Positions 8,791 through 16,092 of a DNA stretch of 64,000 nucleotides are shown piece by piece. The DNA lies in assembly GCA_026195255.1 (NCBI GenBank), contig JAPHSS010000002.1, positions 62,001 through 126,000 of the forward strand, in the 5' to 3' direction. Below the pieces are notes generated by a model. It did no database searches and was not told the DNA's origin. It was given only the letters and a program-made list of their open reading frames with translations. The position numbers and the translations under genes are program-made. The stretch's first letter is position 1. Every line of letters starts with the position of its first letter. Source of the stretch: Gammaproteobacteria bacterium (GTDB taxonomy: Bacteria > Pseudomonadota > Gammaproteobacteria > SZUA-229).

Positions 8791-9294
8791 ATGACCACTA
8801 ATCAATCTTCAGCTATTCGTTTCTATAAAATATGTGCGCTCGTTGGTACATTAATTATCCTTGCGGATATTAGTTTTTCCTGGTCTCGCATACAGGCATT
8901 TGAAGATACGGTAGCCAATGTATTTGAAAGTATGGTAACCAACCAAATGGAACTTGATGGTTTGCAACAGGAGTTAACACATATTGATAAAGTGTTAAAT
9001 CTGGCAAAAGATATTGGTGAGGCGCCGGTTAAGGTTGATGATGTTGAATATACGCCATATGAAATTGAGCGTTTGAAAAATGAAGAAGCAAGCATCAGGT
9101 TGCATATGCAGGAAAAGCAGCTGGACCTGGTTGGATCAAGCAGTGAAAAAAAATTTATAATGAATGAAGTGCGCATTCTATTTCTAGGGTCGTTAGTGTT
9201 TCTTGTGCTAGGCACCCTGTTATCCGCGTTTGGTTATCTTGCCTGGTATTTTAAAATAGAATTATTTGAAGATAGACGTAAAGCGCCCAGATAA
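8791..9294 (+). CDS. Small membrane protein with two TM helices and coiled coil
   Basis: 167 residues, no family recognised. A TM helix near 11-30 and another near 129-152 flank a ~95-residue extramembrane segment rich in charged helix (MVTNQMELDGLQQELTHIDK and YEIERLKNEEASIRLHMQEK), likely coiled coil. The C-terminal ~15 residues are basic (DRRKAPR), suggesting a cytoplasmic tail and a periplasmic helical loop. It overlaps no other frame and sits 3 bp after the previous hypothetical gene. Confidence 0.65.
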   Translation: MTTNQSSAIRFYKICALVGTLIILADISFSWSRIQAFEDTVANVFESMVTNQMELDGLQQELTHIDKVLNLAKDIGEAPVKVDDVEYTPYEIERLKNEEASIRLHMQEKQLDLVGSSSEKKFIMNEVRILFLGSLVFLVLGTLLSAFGYLAWYFKIELFEDRRKAPR

Positions 9295-9843
9295 ATAACT
9301 CCATATAGAGAACTTCGGATAAAAACTTAAAAATATTGACGCAGAGGCGCAGAGTTTATTATTTTTATTCGCAATGCTTCTTAAGCAAAACCTGACAGCT
9401 TAAAATATTAAAAAATCTTCTTAAGTAATTAAATTTTCTCTCAGCGACTCTGTACATCTGCGTCAAAAATTATGTGCTTTACAGAAAAAATTTTATATAA
9501 AAAAGAAGTTTAGTAGCAGGTTTTGCATTAAGCGATACAAAGATGCAGCGTTGTTTGTCTATATTTGAGTTATTTTTTAGTCAAGTCTGACGGTTTAAAA
9601 GTCAAAGTATTTAGCAATTCATATTTAATAAATCAAGTTTTTCGGCGGCCCTGTATTTTTGCGTTAAAAATAATGTGTTTTTTTGAATGAAAATTTGAAA
9701 AACTGCGGGGAAGATATAGCGTGAAATTAGACGCTTTTTGCTGACAGCGAACCCCCAAAATAGCACTACGCAAAAATGAAGTAAAGACATTTGTTTTATT
9801 TTGTGATGATTTTATTAAAATATTGTTTTTATTAGCTTTTTTC
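9295..9843. other. Intergenic region with degenerate repeats, no gene seen
   Basis: About 550 bp, AT-rich, no credible frame. It contains an inverted-repeat unit (9337-9465) and a further diverged copy of its right end around 9650-9677. Between them only AT-rich sequence is visible. Confidence 0.6.
9337..9465. repeat. Short element with GACGCAGAGGCGCAGAG-type inverted ends
   Basis: TGACGCAGAGGCGCAGAG (9337-9354) and CTCTGTACATCTGCGTCA (9448-9465) are inverted, matching at 15 of 18 positions, ~130 bp apart. The right end plus its flank (AAAAATTATGTG) recurs in diverged form at 9650-9677. Similar ends occur at 12.24, 45.17 and 63.10 kb, so this looks like a dispersed non-coding repeat family. 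Confidence 0.5.
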
Positions 9844-9872
9844 TTGACCTGTTAATATCGATCCACTATAAA
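9844..9872 (+). promoter_or_regulatory. Sigma-70-like promoter for phoH
   Basis: TTGACC (9844-9849) and TATAAA (9867-9872) are separated by exactly 17 bp, giving a near-consensus promoter with a predicted start around 9879. The leader to phoH would be about 120 nt. Confidence 0.6.
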
Positions 9873-9880
9873 ATTAGTTA

Positions 9881-9913
9881 ATGAAAAGTTTCAAGCCTAA
9901 GGAGGTGATCTAG
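9881..9913 (+). other. phoH leader: 10-codon frame with an extended anti-SD complement
   Basis: Right at the predicted transcription start, ATG 9881 opens a frame of ten codons (MKSFKPKEVI) that stops at TAG 9911-9913. Inside it, 9898-9910 reads TAAGGAGGTGATC, complementary over 13 nt to the 3' tail of 16S rRNA, yet no start codon follows at usable spacing. Whether the mini-frame is translated is unknown; the sequence match itself is direct. Confidence 0.45.
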
Positions 9914-10000
9914 CTAAATCTAATATAGAGACCTGGAAAATAGTTTTTTGACAAACAGAATTTCTGATTTGCATTGTTTAACTAAATCAAAAGGTGCCAT

Positions 10001-10753
10001 ATGCCAAGACGTTCAGCCTCACAAAAAAGAGCTGCGAAACAAGCAAGAAAACGTATCTCTAACCCATCGGTTGTTGTTGATATCAAATCACGCAACTCAT
10101 TTATCGAAACAAAAAGCATCACAGCAAAAGCCGCGCCACCACTTCAGGCAAAAACCTTATCTCAGGGCCACTACATCACCGCAATAAAATCACATAAGCT
10201 CACTTTTGGAACGGGGCCTGCGGGTACCGGAAAAAGTTATGTGGCAGGTGCTATTGCTGCAGAAGAGCTGGAAGCACGACGAATTGAAAAAATAATCATT
10301 ACTCGTCCAGCAGTTGAGGCAGGTGAGAATATGGGGTTCTTGCCCGGTGATTTACATGAAAAATTTGATCCTTATTTTGATGCGTTTCGTGATTGTTTAA
10401 ATGATCGTTTAGGCAAAGGAGCCGTTGAGTGTGGATTAAAAAATGATCGCATCGTTGTTTCACCTCTGGCATATTTGAGAGGTAAAACATTTAATGATGC
10501 ATTTGTTGTTTTAGATGAAGCTCAAAACTGTACTAAGGCACAGTTAAAAATGTTTTTAACCCGAATCGGTGAAAACTGTCGCGTAGTTGTGAATGGTGAT
10601 ATTCGTCAATCAGATATTGGAAATCAGTCAGGGTTACAGGATGCGATTAATCGATTGGGGCATCTTAATTCGGTTTATGTTCATACATTTGAGCATGATG
10701 ATATTGTGCGAAGTGGTCTGGTGAAAGATATTATTGAATGTTATGAGAAATAA
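10001..10753 (+). CDS. phoH: PhoH-family ATPase
   Basis: 250-residue P-loop ATPase resembling E. coli PhoH rather than YbeZ. A basic N-terminus (RRSASQKRAAKQARKR) is followed by Walker A GPAGTGKS at 72-79, IIITRPAVEAGENMGFLPGD, Walker B VVLDEAQN with DEAQN at 172-176, then MKMFLTRIGE-like and NGDIRQSD motifs, all typical. The cellular role of the family is unsettled (phosphate-starvation regulated in E. coli; RNA helicase/nuclease-linked elsewhere). AAGGTG lies about 5 nt upstream of the ATG. A strong terminator follows, so it is a single-gene unit. Confidence 0.9.
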   Translation: MPRRSASQKRAAKQARKRISNPSVVVDIKSRNSFIETKSITAKAAPPLQAKTLSQGHYITAIKSHKLTFGTGPAGTGKSYVAGAIAAEELEARRIEKIIITRPAVEAGENMGFLPGDLHEKFDPYFDAFRDCLNDRLGKGAVECGLKNDRIVVSPLAYLRGKTFNDAFVVLDEAQNCTKAQLKMFLTRIGENCRVVVNGDIRQSDIGNQSGLQDAINRLGHLNSVYVHTFEHDDIVRSGLVKDIIECYEK

Positions 10754-10787
10754 CTGATATCGTATAATCATAAAGTTAGCATATATA

Positions 10788-10814
10788 AGGGGCGCGTTTT
10801 GCGCCCTTTTTTTT
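10788..10814 (+). terminator. Intrinsic terminator after phoH
   Basis: The stem GGGCGC (10790-10795)/GCGCCC (10801-10806) has a 5-nt loop and is followed by eight T. It is placed 35 bp after the phoH stop. Confidence 0.9.
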
Positions 10815-11129
10815 CACAGAGATGCAGGCAAAAAATGAAAATATTATGTGTGTGAATTGCTCATGTACCTGAGTCAGTTGAGTTCTAAATGATCTCCTGA
10901 TTATGCTATATGTTCATGTCAAATTTAACTCTAAATCTAATAAATAAAACTTATAATACGTGAAATAGAATAAGTATAATTAATATGTTATGGTGTCTAA
11001 AAAATAGCAGAAAATTAGAATAATAGATGTTTATTAATTAGCTCTCCCTATCAGTTCTATACCTGGCTTGGCATTCAATAATAATTAGTATTTGTGTAAA
11101 ACGCTAATTATCAAACAGGATTTGATTAA
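10815..11129. other. Intergenic region before the repeat lipoprotein gene
   Basis: About 315 bp, strongly AT-rich. A fragment resembling the CACAGAG-type repeat ends lies at 10815-10830. No frame, RNA gene or clear promoter could be supported. Confidence 0.5.
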
Positions 11130-12173
11130 ATGAATAACAAATTGATTGTAACTCTCCCTGTTACATTATTATGTAGTTTTATGCTTTATTCTTGTGGCTC
11201 TAGTGTTGATAGTACCGACACAACAAATAGCACGGCTGCACTCGCGGGTAACTGGAGCTTTCACTCTCTTCGTTCCGGGGTATCTCCTCGCTGGCGTTAC
11301 GGTAATGATCAAATTGATGCCAATGGTAATGCGACACGTATTAATATAACACGTAGTAGTAACAATCAGGATATAGGTGAAGCTTATACATTATCGGTAG
11401 ATACAAATAATACTATATTAAAAAGTGGTGTAGACACTTACCATGGCACACTGTCAAATGATGATCTGATCGTAAATACTCGAAGCAGAAATTCAGGTAG
11501 TGCATACCGCCTACAATTTTTACAAAAACAAAGTGATAACTATTCCCTTAGCGATTTGCAAGGTGACTGGCACTTTCATACACTAAGTTCAGGCAGTACA
11601 AATGACTGGCGACATGGAGAAGAGCAAATTGATGCCAGTGGTAATGTAACCAGGGTTTCTGTTGTTAATAGTGATAATAGTGTAATTGTAGGTGGTGATT
11701 ATACTTTAGGTATAGATGCGCAGGGTAATATTACACGCACAGATGTAGCCAGTTATCATGGTTCTATTTCTGATGATAAAACTTTAATGATTAATACCCG
11801 TTCTAAAGAATCGGGCACAACATTTCGTATTAAGATTTTACAGAAAAAAGGTGGTAGTTTTACAACAGCTGATTTGGCTGGAACCTGGGTTTTTCATAAT
11901 CTTGTCAGTGGTGCCGGTGCCAGTTGGACTTATGGTGTGGACACCATTGATGCTAATGGCATAGTAATTAATACTTCAAGATTCAATAATTCTGGTGACA
12001 CAACCACAAGAGCAGGTATACAAACATTAACATTGGATGCTAATGGCGTTATTAGACGTTCTGATAGTCCATCGTATCATGGTGTGATGTCAGCTGATAA
12101 AAACTATATGATTGTGACTACAGATGCGGGTGCTGGCGCTTATCGTTTAAAGGTATTTCAGCGTCGCAATTAA
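11130..12173 (+). CDS. Lipoprotein built of three ~100-residue repeats
   Basis: 347 residues with a lipoprotein signal (lipobox LYSC, Cys22). After a Ser/Thr-rich linker, three homologous units occupy about 38-134, 141-238 and 245-347. Each begins LxGxWxFHxLxSG, continues with a Trp, YG or HG, IDAxGxxxR, a middle TLxxDxxG, the motif YHGxxSxD and ends with YRLxxxQ or FRIKILQK. The pattern suggests beta-strand rich domains, perhaps small barrels. I know no named family with this signature. It is flanked by terminators, so it is transcribed alone and probably localises to the cell envelope. Confidence 0.8.
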   Translation: MNNKLIVTLPVTLLCSFMLYSCGSSVDSTDTTNSTAALAGNWSFHSLRSGVSPRWRYGNDQIDANGNATRINITRSSNNQDIGEAYTLSVDTNNTILKSGVDTYHGTLSNDDLIVNTRSRNSGSAYRLQFLQKQSDNYSLSDLQGDWHFHTLSSGSTNDWRHGEEQIDASGNVTRVSVVNSDNSVIVGGDYTLGIDAQGNITRTDVASYHGSISDDKTLMINTRSKESGTTFRIKILQKKGGSFTTADLAGTWVFHNLVSGAGASWTYGVDTIDANGIVINTSRFNNSGDTTTRAGIQTLTLDANGVIRRSDSPSYHGVMSADKNYMIVTTDAGAGAYRLKVFQRRN

Positions 12174-12215
12174 TAAAGCATGATGTGTAAGGAAACATAT
12201 TATTCATATAATTGT

Positions 12216-12240
12216 GGGGCGCATTTTGCGCCCCTTTTTT
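12216..12240 (+). terminator. Intrinsic terminator after the repeat lipoprotein
   Basis: GGGGCGC (12216-12222), loop ATTTT and GCGCCCC (12228-12234) are followed by six T. The loop and stem are nearly identical to the phoH terminator at 10788. Confidence 0.9.
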
Positions 12241-12333
12241 GCCACTGAGGCACAGGGAAAAGTATAATATTGTTATCGGGCGCGTAACACCTGATAACAA
12301 TATAACTCTGTAACTTCTGCGCCTACGTGGCAA
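12239..12333. repeat. 95-bp palindromic element in the greB upstream region
   Basis: Outer arms: TTGCCACTGAGGCACAG (12239-12255) against CTGCGCCTACGTGGCAA (12317-12333), imperfect. Inner arms: ATATTGTTATC (12267-12277) and GATAACAATAT (12293-12303), perfect. It begins on the preceding T-tract and ends 29 bp before the greB ATG, so it lies in the greB promoter or leader. Its ends resemble those at 9337, 45167 and 63103. Confidence 0.65.
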
Positions 12334-12362
12334 AAGTAATTTAAAAAAAGTTAATATTCATT

Positions 12363-12866
12363 ATGGGCAGATACAGAGCACCGGCCAAAAAAGGCTCTCC
12401 TTATATCACTGCTGAAGGTATGGCAGCGCTTGAGAAGGAGATGGATTACCTGTGGAACAAACGTCGGCCGTTAGTTGTAAAGGCATTATCAACTGCGGCT
12501 GCAGAAGGCGATCGTTCTGAAAATGCCGAGTATATTTATAGAAAAAAAGAATTAGGTGAAATAGATCGTCGAGTTCGGTTTTTATCAAAACGGGTTGATG
12601 AAGTAAAAGTTGTCAGCGAAACACCTAAAAAAACTGATCAGATATTTTTTGGTGCCTGGGTTGAGTTAGAAGATGATGAGGGCACAATGATTCAATATAG
12701 AATAGTAGGCCCTGATGAGTTTGATTCTGAAAAGGGTTTTATTAGCATGGATTCACCGGTAGCTAAGGCATTAATGAAAAAGCTTGAGGGGGACGATGTA
12801 ACGGTTAAAACCCCTGGTGGTGTTATCAATTATTATATTAACCGTGTGCAGTATCAGTCTTTTTGA
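12363..12866 (+). CDS. greB: Transcription elongation factor GreB
   Basis: Rescues backtracked RNA polymerase by stimulating cleavage of the nascent transcript. 167 residues, the usual size. The N-terminal coiled coil carries the acidic tip AAAEGDRSENAEYIY (about 46-60, with the paired acidic residues that hold Mg2+), followed by the FKBP-like domain (WVELEDDEGTMIQYRIVGPDEFD). The opening GRYRAPAKKGSPYITAEG is typical of GreB rather than GreA. It begins 29 bp after a palindromic repeat; no strong ribosome site is visible. A copy of the main repeat family lies downstream. Confidence 0.95.
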   Translation: MGRYRAPAKKGSPYITAEGMAALEKEMDYLWNKRRPLVVKALSTAAAEGDRSENAEYIYRKKELGEIDRRVRFLSKRVDEVKVVSETPKKTDQIFFGAWVELEDDEGTMIQYRIVGPDEFDSEKGFISMDSPVAKALMKKLEGDDVTVKTPGGVINYYINRVQYQSF

Positions 12867-12914
12867 TGCTGTGTCCGTATCGGGTAATACACTATCGCAA
12901 CTTTTTCAGATTGC

Positions 12915-13127
12915 TAAACTGGTGAGGGCATGCACTGCTTAGGTACATACCCCTCGGGGAAAGAGCATCTTTCCCGCTCTGTCCCCTGTTTGATGCCATC
13001 AAGAGTTTTACGGAGTCTGCTCCCTACACTAACAGCTCTTGGTGGTATGGGTTAAGAGGACAGGACTCAAAAAGCGAGACCTTTCCCCGATGGGTATGAG
13101 CCTAAACAGGGTAGCTTCACCAGTTTA
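12915..13127 (-). repeat. Nested inverted-repeat element, copy A
   Basis: The outer ends TAAACTGGT (12915) and ACCAGTTTA (to 13127) are inverted, then the ACATACCCCTCGGGGAAAG-type arm is matched by CTTTCCCCGATGGGTATG, then TCTGTCCCCTG is matched by AGAGGACAGGA, then GATGCCATCAAGAG by CTCTTGGTGG. It is the same element as copies B-E; A and E lie in the orientation opposite to B, C and D. It carries no reading frame. It fills the gap between greB and the MotY-like gene. Confidence 0.85.
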
Positions 13128-13203
13128 CAACTCTGTAAAATGCTGGCTCTGACTAACGGTAGTCATAAATCAATTCATTAAAGTTTTCCAGATATCTGAC
13201 GCT

Positions 13204-14091
13204 ATGTCTAATATGCCTAATAATGTTCTATCCAGCTCCAGATTATTAATCACCTTGCTGTTTTTGATACTTTCATTCAGCCTGCATGCTGCGCAGCGTT
13301 ATCAGGCGCCGGTAGCTGATTCAAGCTGGCATGTACACAGTAGTCCTATTCAATGTGAGTTGATTCATGATATTGATCACTATGGTCAGGGGCGATTTAT
13401 CTATTCTTCGGGTGGTGAGCTGGCTTTTCAGTTGCATTCGAGAGAAGCGGCAAGAAGAAATAGTGTAGCTAGTTTATATTCATTTGCGCCTTTCTGGCGA
13501 GAACCTGAAGAAAAAGAGCTGGCTCAATTGACTATAACAAAAGGTAATATGCCTTTTTATATAGGTGGTGATCTTGCCTATCGAATGTTATATGAGCTGC
13601 TGGCAGGTCGGCACCCGACTTTCCATTATAAAGATTGGGCTGGGTTTGAGGATGATGTTTACGTTTCTGTGTCGTCGGTAAAATTCCATCAACACTATGA
13701 TGATTTTACTATTTGTATTAGTAATGCGCTTGATTACGGTTCTGATCAGGTTAAGGATACCGCTTTATATTTTGGTACTGATCAATCCAGCTTAAGTGAG
13801 CAGGAGAAAGCCAAACTCAGGGAGATTGCCTTGTTTGCGCGTATTGATAAAGGCATGAAAATCCAGTTAAAAGGCCATGCAGATGGACGAGGCCGACGTA
13901 TTTATAATAAAAAACTGTCTTCGCGTCGTACAGCTTCAGTTGAGAAATACCTGGTCTCGAAAGGCGTGCCAGAAACGCAAATTAGTCAACTGGCGCTGGG
14001 TGAAAGCAGGCCTTTAGCAAGTAACCGTAGCTCTCGAGGCCGTAAGAGTAACCGGCGGGTTGATGTGTTTATTAAGCATGATAGTGATTAA
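13204..14091 (+). CDS. MotY-like flagellar motor protein with OmpA-type C-terminal domain
   Basis: 295 residues with a signal peptide ending near LHAA (residues 27-30). The N-terminal domain contains CELIHDIDHYGQGRF, ELAFQL, FAPFWREPE and DLAYRMLYELLAGRHPTFHYKDW, the pattern of the MotY N-domain that attaches the T-ring around the flagellar basal body. From about 185 comes an OmpA/MotB-type peptidoglycan-binding domain (LYFGTDQSSLS, LKGHADGRGRRIYNKKLSSRR, GESRPLASN, RRVDVFI). MotY works with PomAB-type stators in Vibrio and MotCD in Pseudomonas. No other flagellar gene is in the window, which is usual for motY. Confidence 0.75.
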   Translation: MSNMPNNVLSSSRLLITLLFLILSFSLHAAQRYQAPVADSSWHVHSSPIQCELIHDIDHYGQGRFIYSSGGELAFQLHSREAARRNSVASLYSFAPFWREPEEKELAQLTITKGNMPFYIGGDLAYRMLYELLAGRHPTFHYKDWAGFEDDVYVSVSSVKFHQHYDDFTICISNALDYGSDQVKDTALYFGTDQSSLSEQEKAKLREIALFARIDKGMKIQLKGHADGRGRRIYNKKLSSRRTASVEKYLVSKGVPETQISQLALGESRPLASNRSSRGRKSNRRVDVFIKHDSD

Positions 14092-14182
14092 TTGAGAATG
14101 ATGAATAAGAATAACGCCAGTTGTACCTTTAAATTCAATAGAAAAAAGCTTCAAAAGCCCCCCACGAAAGTCTTTCCTACGG

Positions 14183-14188
14183 TATAAT
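14183..14188 (+). promoter_or_regulatory. Likely -10 box of the argG promoter
   Basis: TATAAT preceded by GG and followed by GC lies 30 bp before the argG ATG. The matching -35 is weak. No clear ARG box was recognised. Confidence 0.45.
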
Positions 14189-14218
14189 GCCAGCCCTTTT
14201 AAAGTGCGCGGAGCAGAT

Positions 14219-15433
14219 ATGTCCAAGGTAAATAAAGTCGTTTTAGCCTATTCAGGCGGTCTTGATACATCCATTATTCTTAAATGGCTGGAAGATACCT
14301 ACGATTGTGAAGTAGTGACATTTACCGCTGATATCGGTCAGGGAGAAGAGGTCGAGCCGGCGCGTGCTAAAGCTAAAGCGATGGGTATCAAGGAAATCTA
14401 CATTGAAGATTTACGCGAAGAGTTTGTGCGTGATTATGTTTTTCCTATGTTTCGTGCTAATGCTATTTATGAAGGTGAATATCTATTAGGCACGTCTATT
14501 GCGCGTCCATTAATTGCTAAACGTTTAATTGAAATTGCTAATGAGACTGGCGCTGACGCCATATCGCATGGCGCAACGGGTAAAGGTAATGACCAGGTTC
14601 GTTTCGAGTTGGGTGCATATGCATTAAAACCGGGCGTTCAGGTAATTGCGCCCTGGCGTGAATGGGATTTAAGCTCGCGTGAGTCTTTGATGAATTATGC
14701 AGAAGAGCATGGTATAGAAGTTGACTTCGCGAAAAATAAGAAAAAATCACCTTATTCTATGGATGCTAATCTCCTGCATATTTCATATGAGGGGGATATT
14801 CTTGAAGATCCATGGGCTGAAGCTGAAGATGATATGTGGCGTTGGTCTGTATCACCCGAAAATGCTCCAGATAAAGCAACTTACATTGAACTCACCTATG
14901 AAAAGGGAGATATCGTTGCAATTGATGGTACAGCTATGACACCTGCTACAGTATTAGAAACCTTGAATAAACTAGGTGGAGATAATGGCATCGGTCGCCT
15001 GGATATTGTTGAAAATCGCTATGTGGGCATGAAATCACGTGGTTGTTATGAAACACCAGGTGGCACCATAATGTTGAAAGCGCATCGAGCGATTGAGTCT
15101 CTTACGCTGGATCGTGAAGTCGCCCACCTTAAAGATTCGTTAATGCCAAAATATGCCGAGTTAATTTATAACGGTTACTGGTGGAGCCCTGAGCGTGAAA
15201 TGATGCAGAAGATGATAGATGAATCACAAATCTACGTTAATGGTGATGTACGTCTTAAATTATATAAAGGCTCTGTATCTGTTGTTGGTCGACGCTCTGA
15301 AAATGATTCATTATTTGATGAAAAAATTGCCACATTTGAAGACGATGATGGTGCTTATGATCAAAAAGATGCTGCGGGTTTCATTAAGTTAAATGCCCTG
15401 CGTTTGAGAATAGCCGCTAAACGTAACAAATAA
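14219..15433 (+). CDS. argG: Argininosuccinate synthase ArgG
   Basis: Joins citrulline and aspartate with ATP in arginine synthesis. 404 residues from ATG 14219; an in-frame GTG at 14204 would add five residues, but GGAG falls between them at the right spacing for the ATG. The PP-loop AYSGGLDTS (10-18) is intact, as are [23 protein letters not shown] and [14 protein letters not shown]. It has its own promoter and terminator. Confidence 0.97.
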   Translation: MSKVNKVVLAYSGGLDTSIILKWLEDTYDCEVVTFTADIGQGEEVEPARAKAKAMGIKEIYIEDLREEFVRDYVFPMFRANAIYEGEYLLGTSIARPLIAKRLIEIANETGADAISHGATGKGNDQVRFELGAYALKPGVQVIAPWREWDLSSRESLMNYAEEHGIEVDFAKNKKKSPYSMDANLLHISYEGDILEDPWAEAEDDMWRWSVSPENAPDKATYIELTYEKGDIVAIDGTAMTPATVLETLNKLGGDNGIGRLDIVENRYVGMKSRGCYETPGGTIMLKAHRAIESLTLDREVAHLKDSLMPKYAELIYNGYWWSPEREMMQKMIDESQIYVNGDVRLKLYKGSVSVVGRRSENDSLFDEKIATFEDDDGAYDQKDAAGFIKLNALRLRIAAKRNK

Positions 15434-15477
15434 ATACGTTCTATCTCCTGCATTATTTAATTTTTAAAATCAAAAAA

Positions 15478-15503
15478 CCCTGTATTCCACTAGTTATACA
15501 GGG
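15478..15503 (+). terminator. Probable terminator after argG
   Basis: CCCTGTAT (15478-15485) and ATACAGGG (15496-15503) form a perfect 8-bp stem preceded by six A. The downstream T-run is short, so it may work better on the minus strand. Confidence 0.55.
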
Positions 15504-15635
15504 GGCTTTCTGCCAATTTATCAAAATTCTTACATAATCTTAATTTCCTGTAACTTCAATTATATTCAACTCTCAGACGCCTGCACATAGTCTATACTCA
15601 GATTAGTGAAATTCTCAAAAAAAGGAAGAGTAGAC

Positions 15636-16048
15636 TTGTCTTCAAAATCAGTTGTCTTTAAAGCACTTTGTCATTTAATACGGCCTGTTTTAATTATTTT
15701 TAGTCTAAATGTTTCTGTTAATGAGGCCGGTGCCTGATGGTTGATATTCACTGGTTAGTAGAGCTTTAGAACGAGCAAAATACTAAAATAATAGATGTGT
15801 CTAACAAAGAGAAATTTGTAAAAAGTTATATTTACAGAGCTGTAAATGTTCCAGTGAAAGATGCCTGTAATTCTTAAAGAATACTGCCAGGCTTGATAAT
15901 TTAAAGAACATTAGTGAATTATTTAGTAACCCGGGCATTAAAAAAGAACAGGCTATTATTGTACATGACTGTAATACATATGTTGAGGCAGTTGGGACAT
16001 GAAGTGGCTCGTCATGACGAGGCATGGCATGAATGGGGTAATGATTAA
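15636..16048 (+). pseudogene. Decayed rhodanese-family gene
   Basis: No single frame is open, but pieces of one protein follow in order across three frames. TTG 15636 (AGGA upstream) starts a signal-peptide-like stretch ending VNEAGA then TGA. One frame over, MVDIHWLVEL, a stop, then TKIIDVSNKEKFVKSYIYRAVNVP reads like the rhodanese strand DVR...F..GHI.GA.NVP. After another stop and shift comes NISELFSNPGIKKEQAIIVH with DCN, the position of the catalytic loop, and a last frame gives MLRQLGHEVARHDEAWHEW, the usual C-terminal helix and strand. At least two frameshifts and two stops imply loss of function. Confidence 0.65.
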
Positions 16049-16092
16049 AAATTACTGATATCAAAATAAAAATATAATTAATTAAATAAAAT

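Noticed and set aside
9898-9910. TAAGGAGGTGATC as the reverse complement of the 16S rRNA 3' end, i.e. an rRNA fragment on the minus strand
   Set aside because: Only the 13-nt tail matches; the bases that precede the tail in 16S rRNA (CCTGCGGTTG type) are not there, so no rRNA piece is supported.
15801-16064. 87-codon minus-strand frame
   Set aside because: It is antisense to the decayed rhodanese gene, whose plus-strand fragments explain the sequence better.
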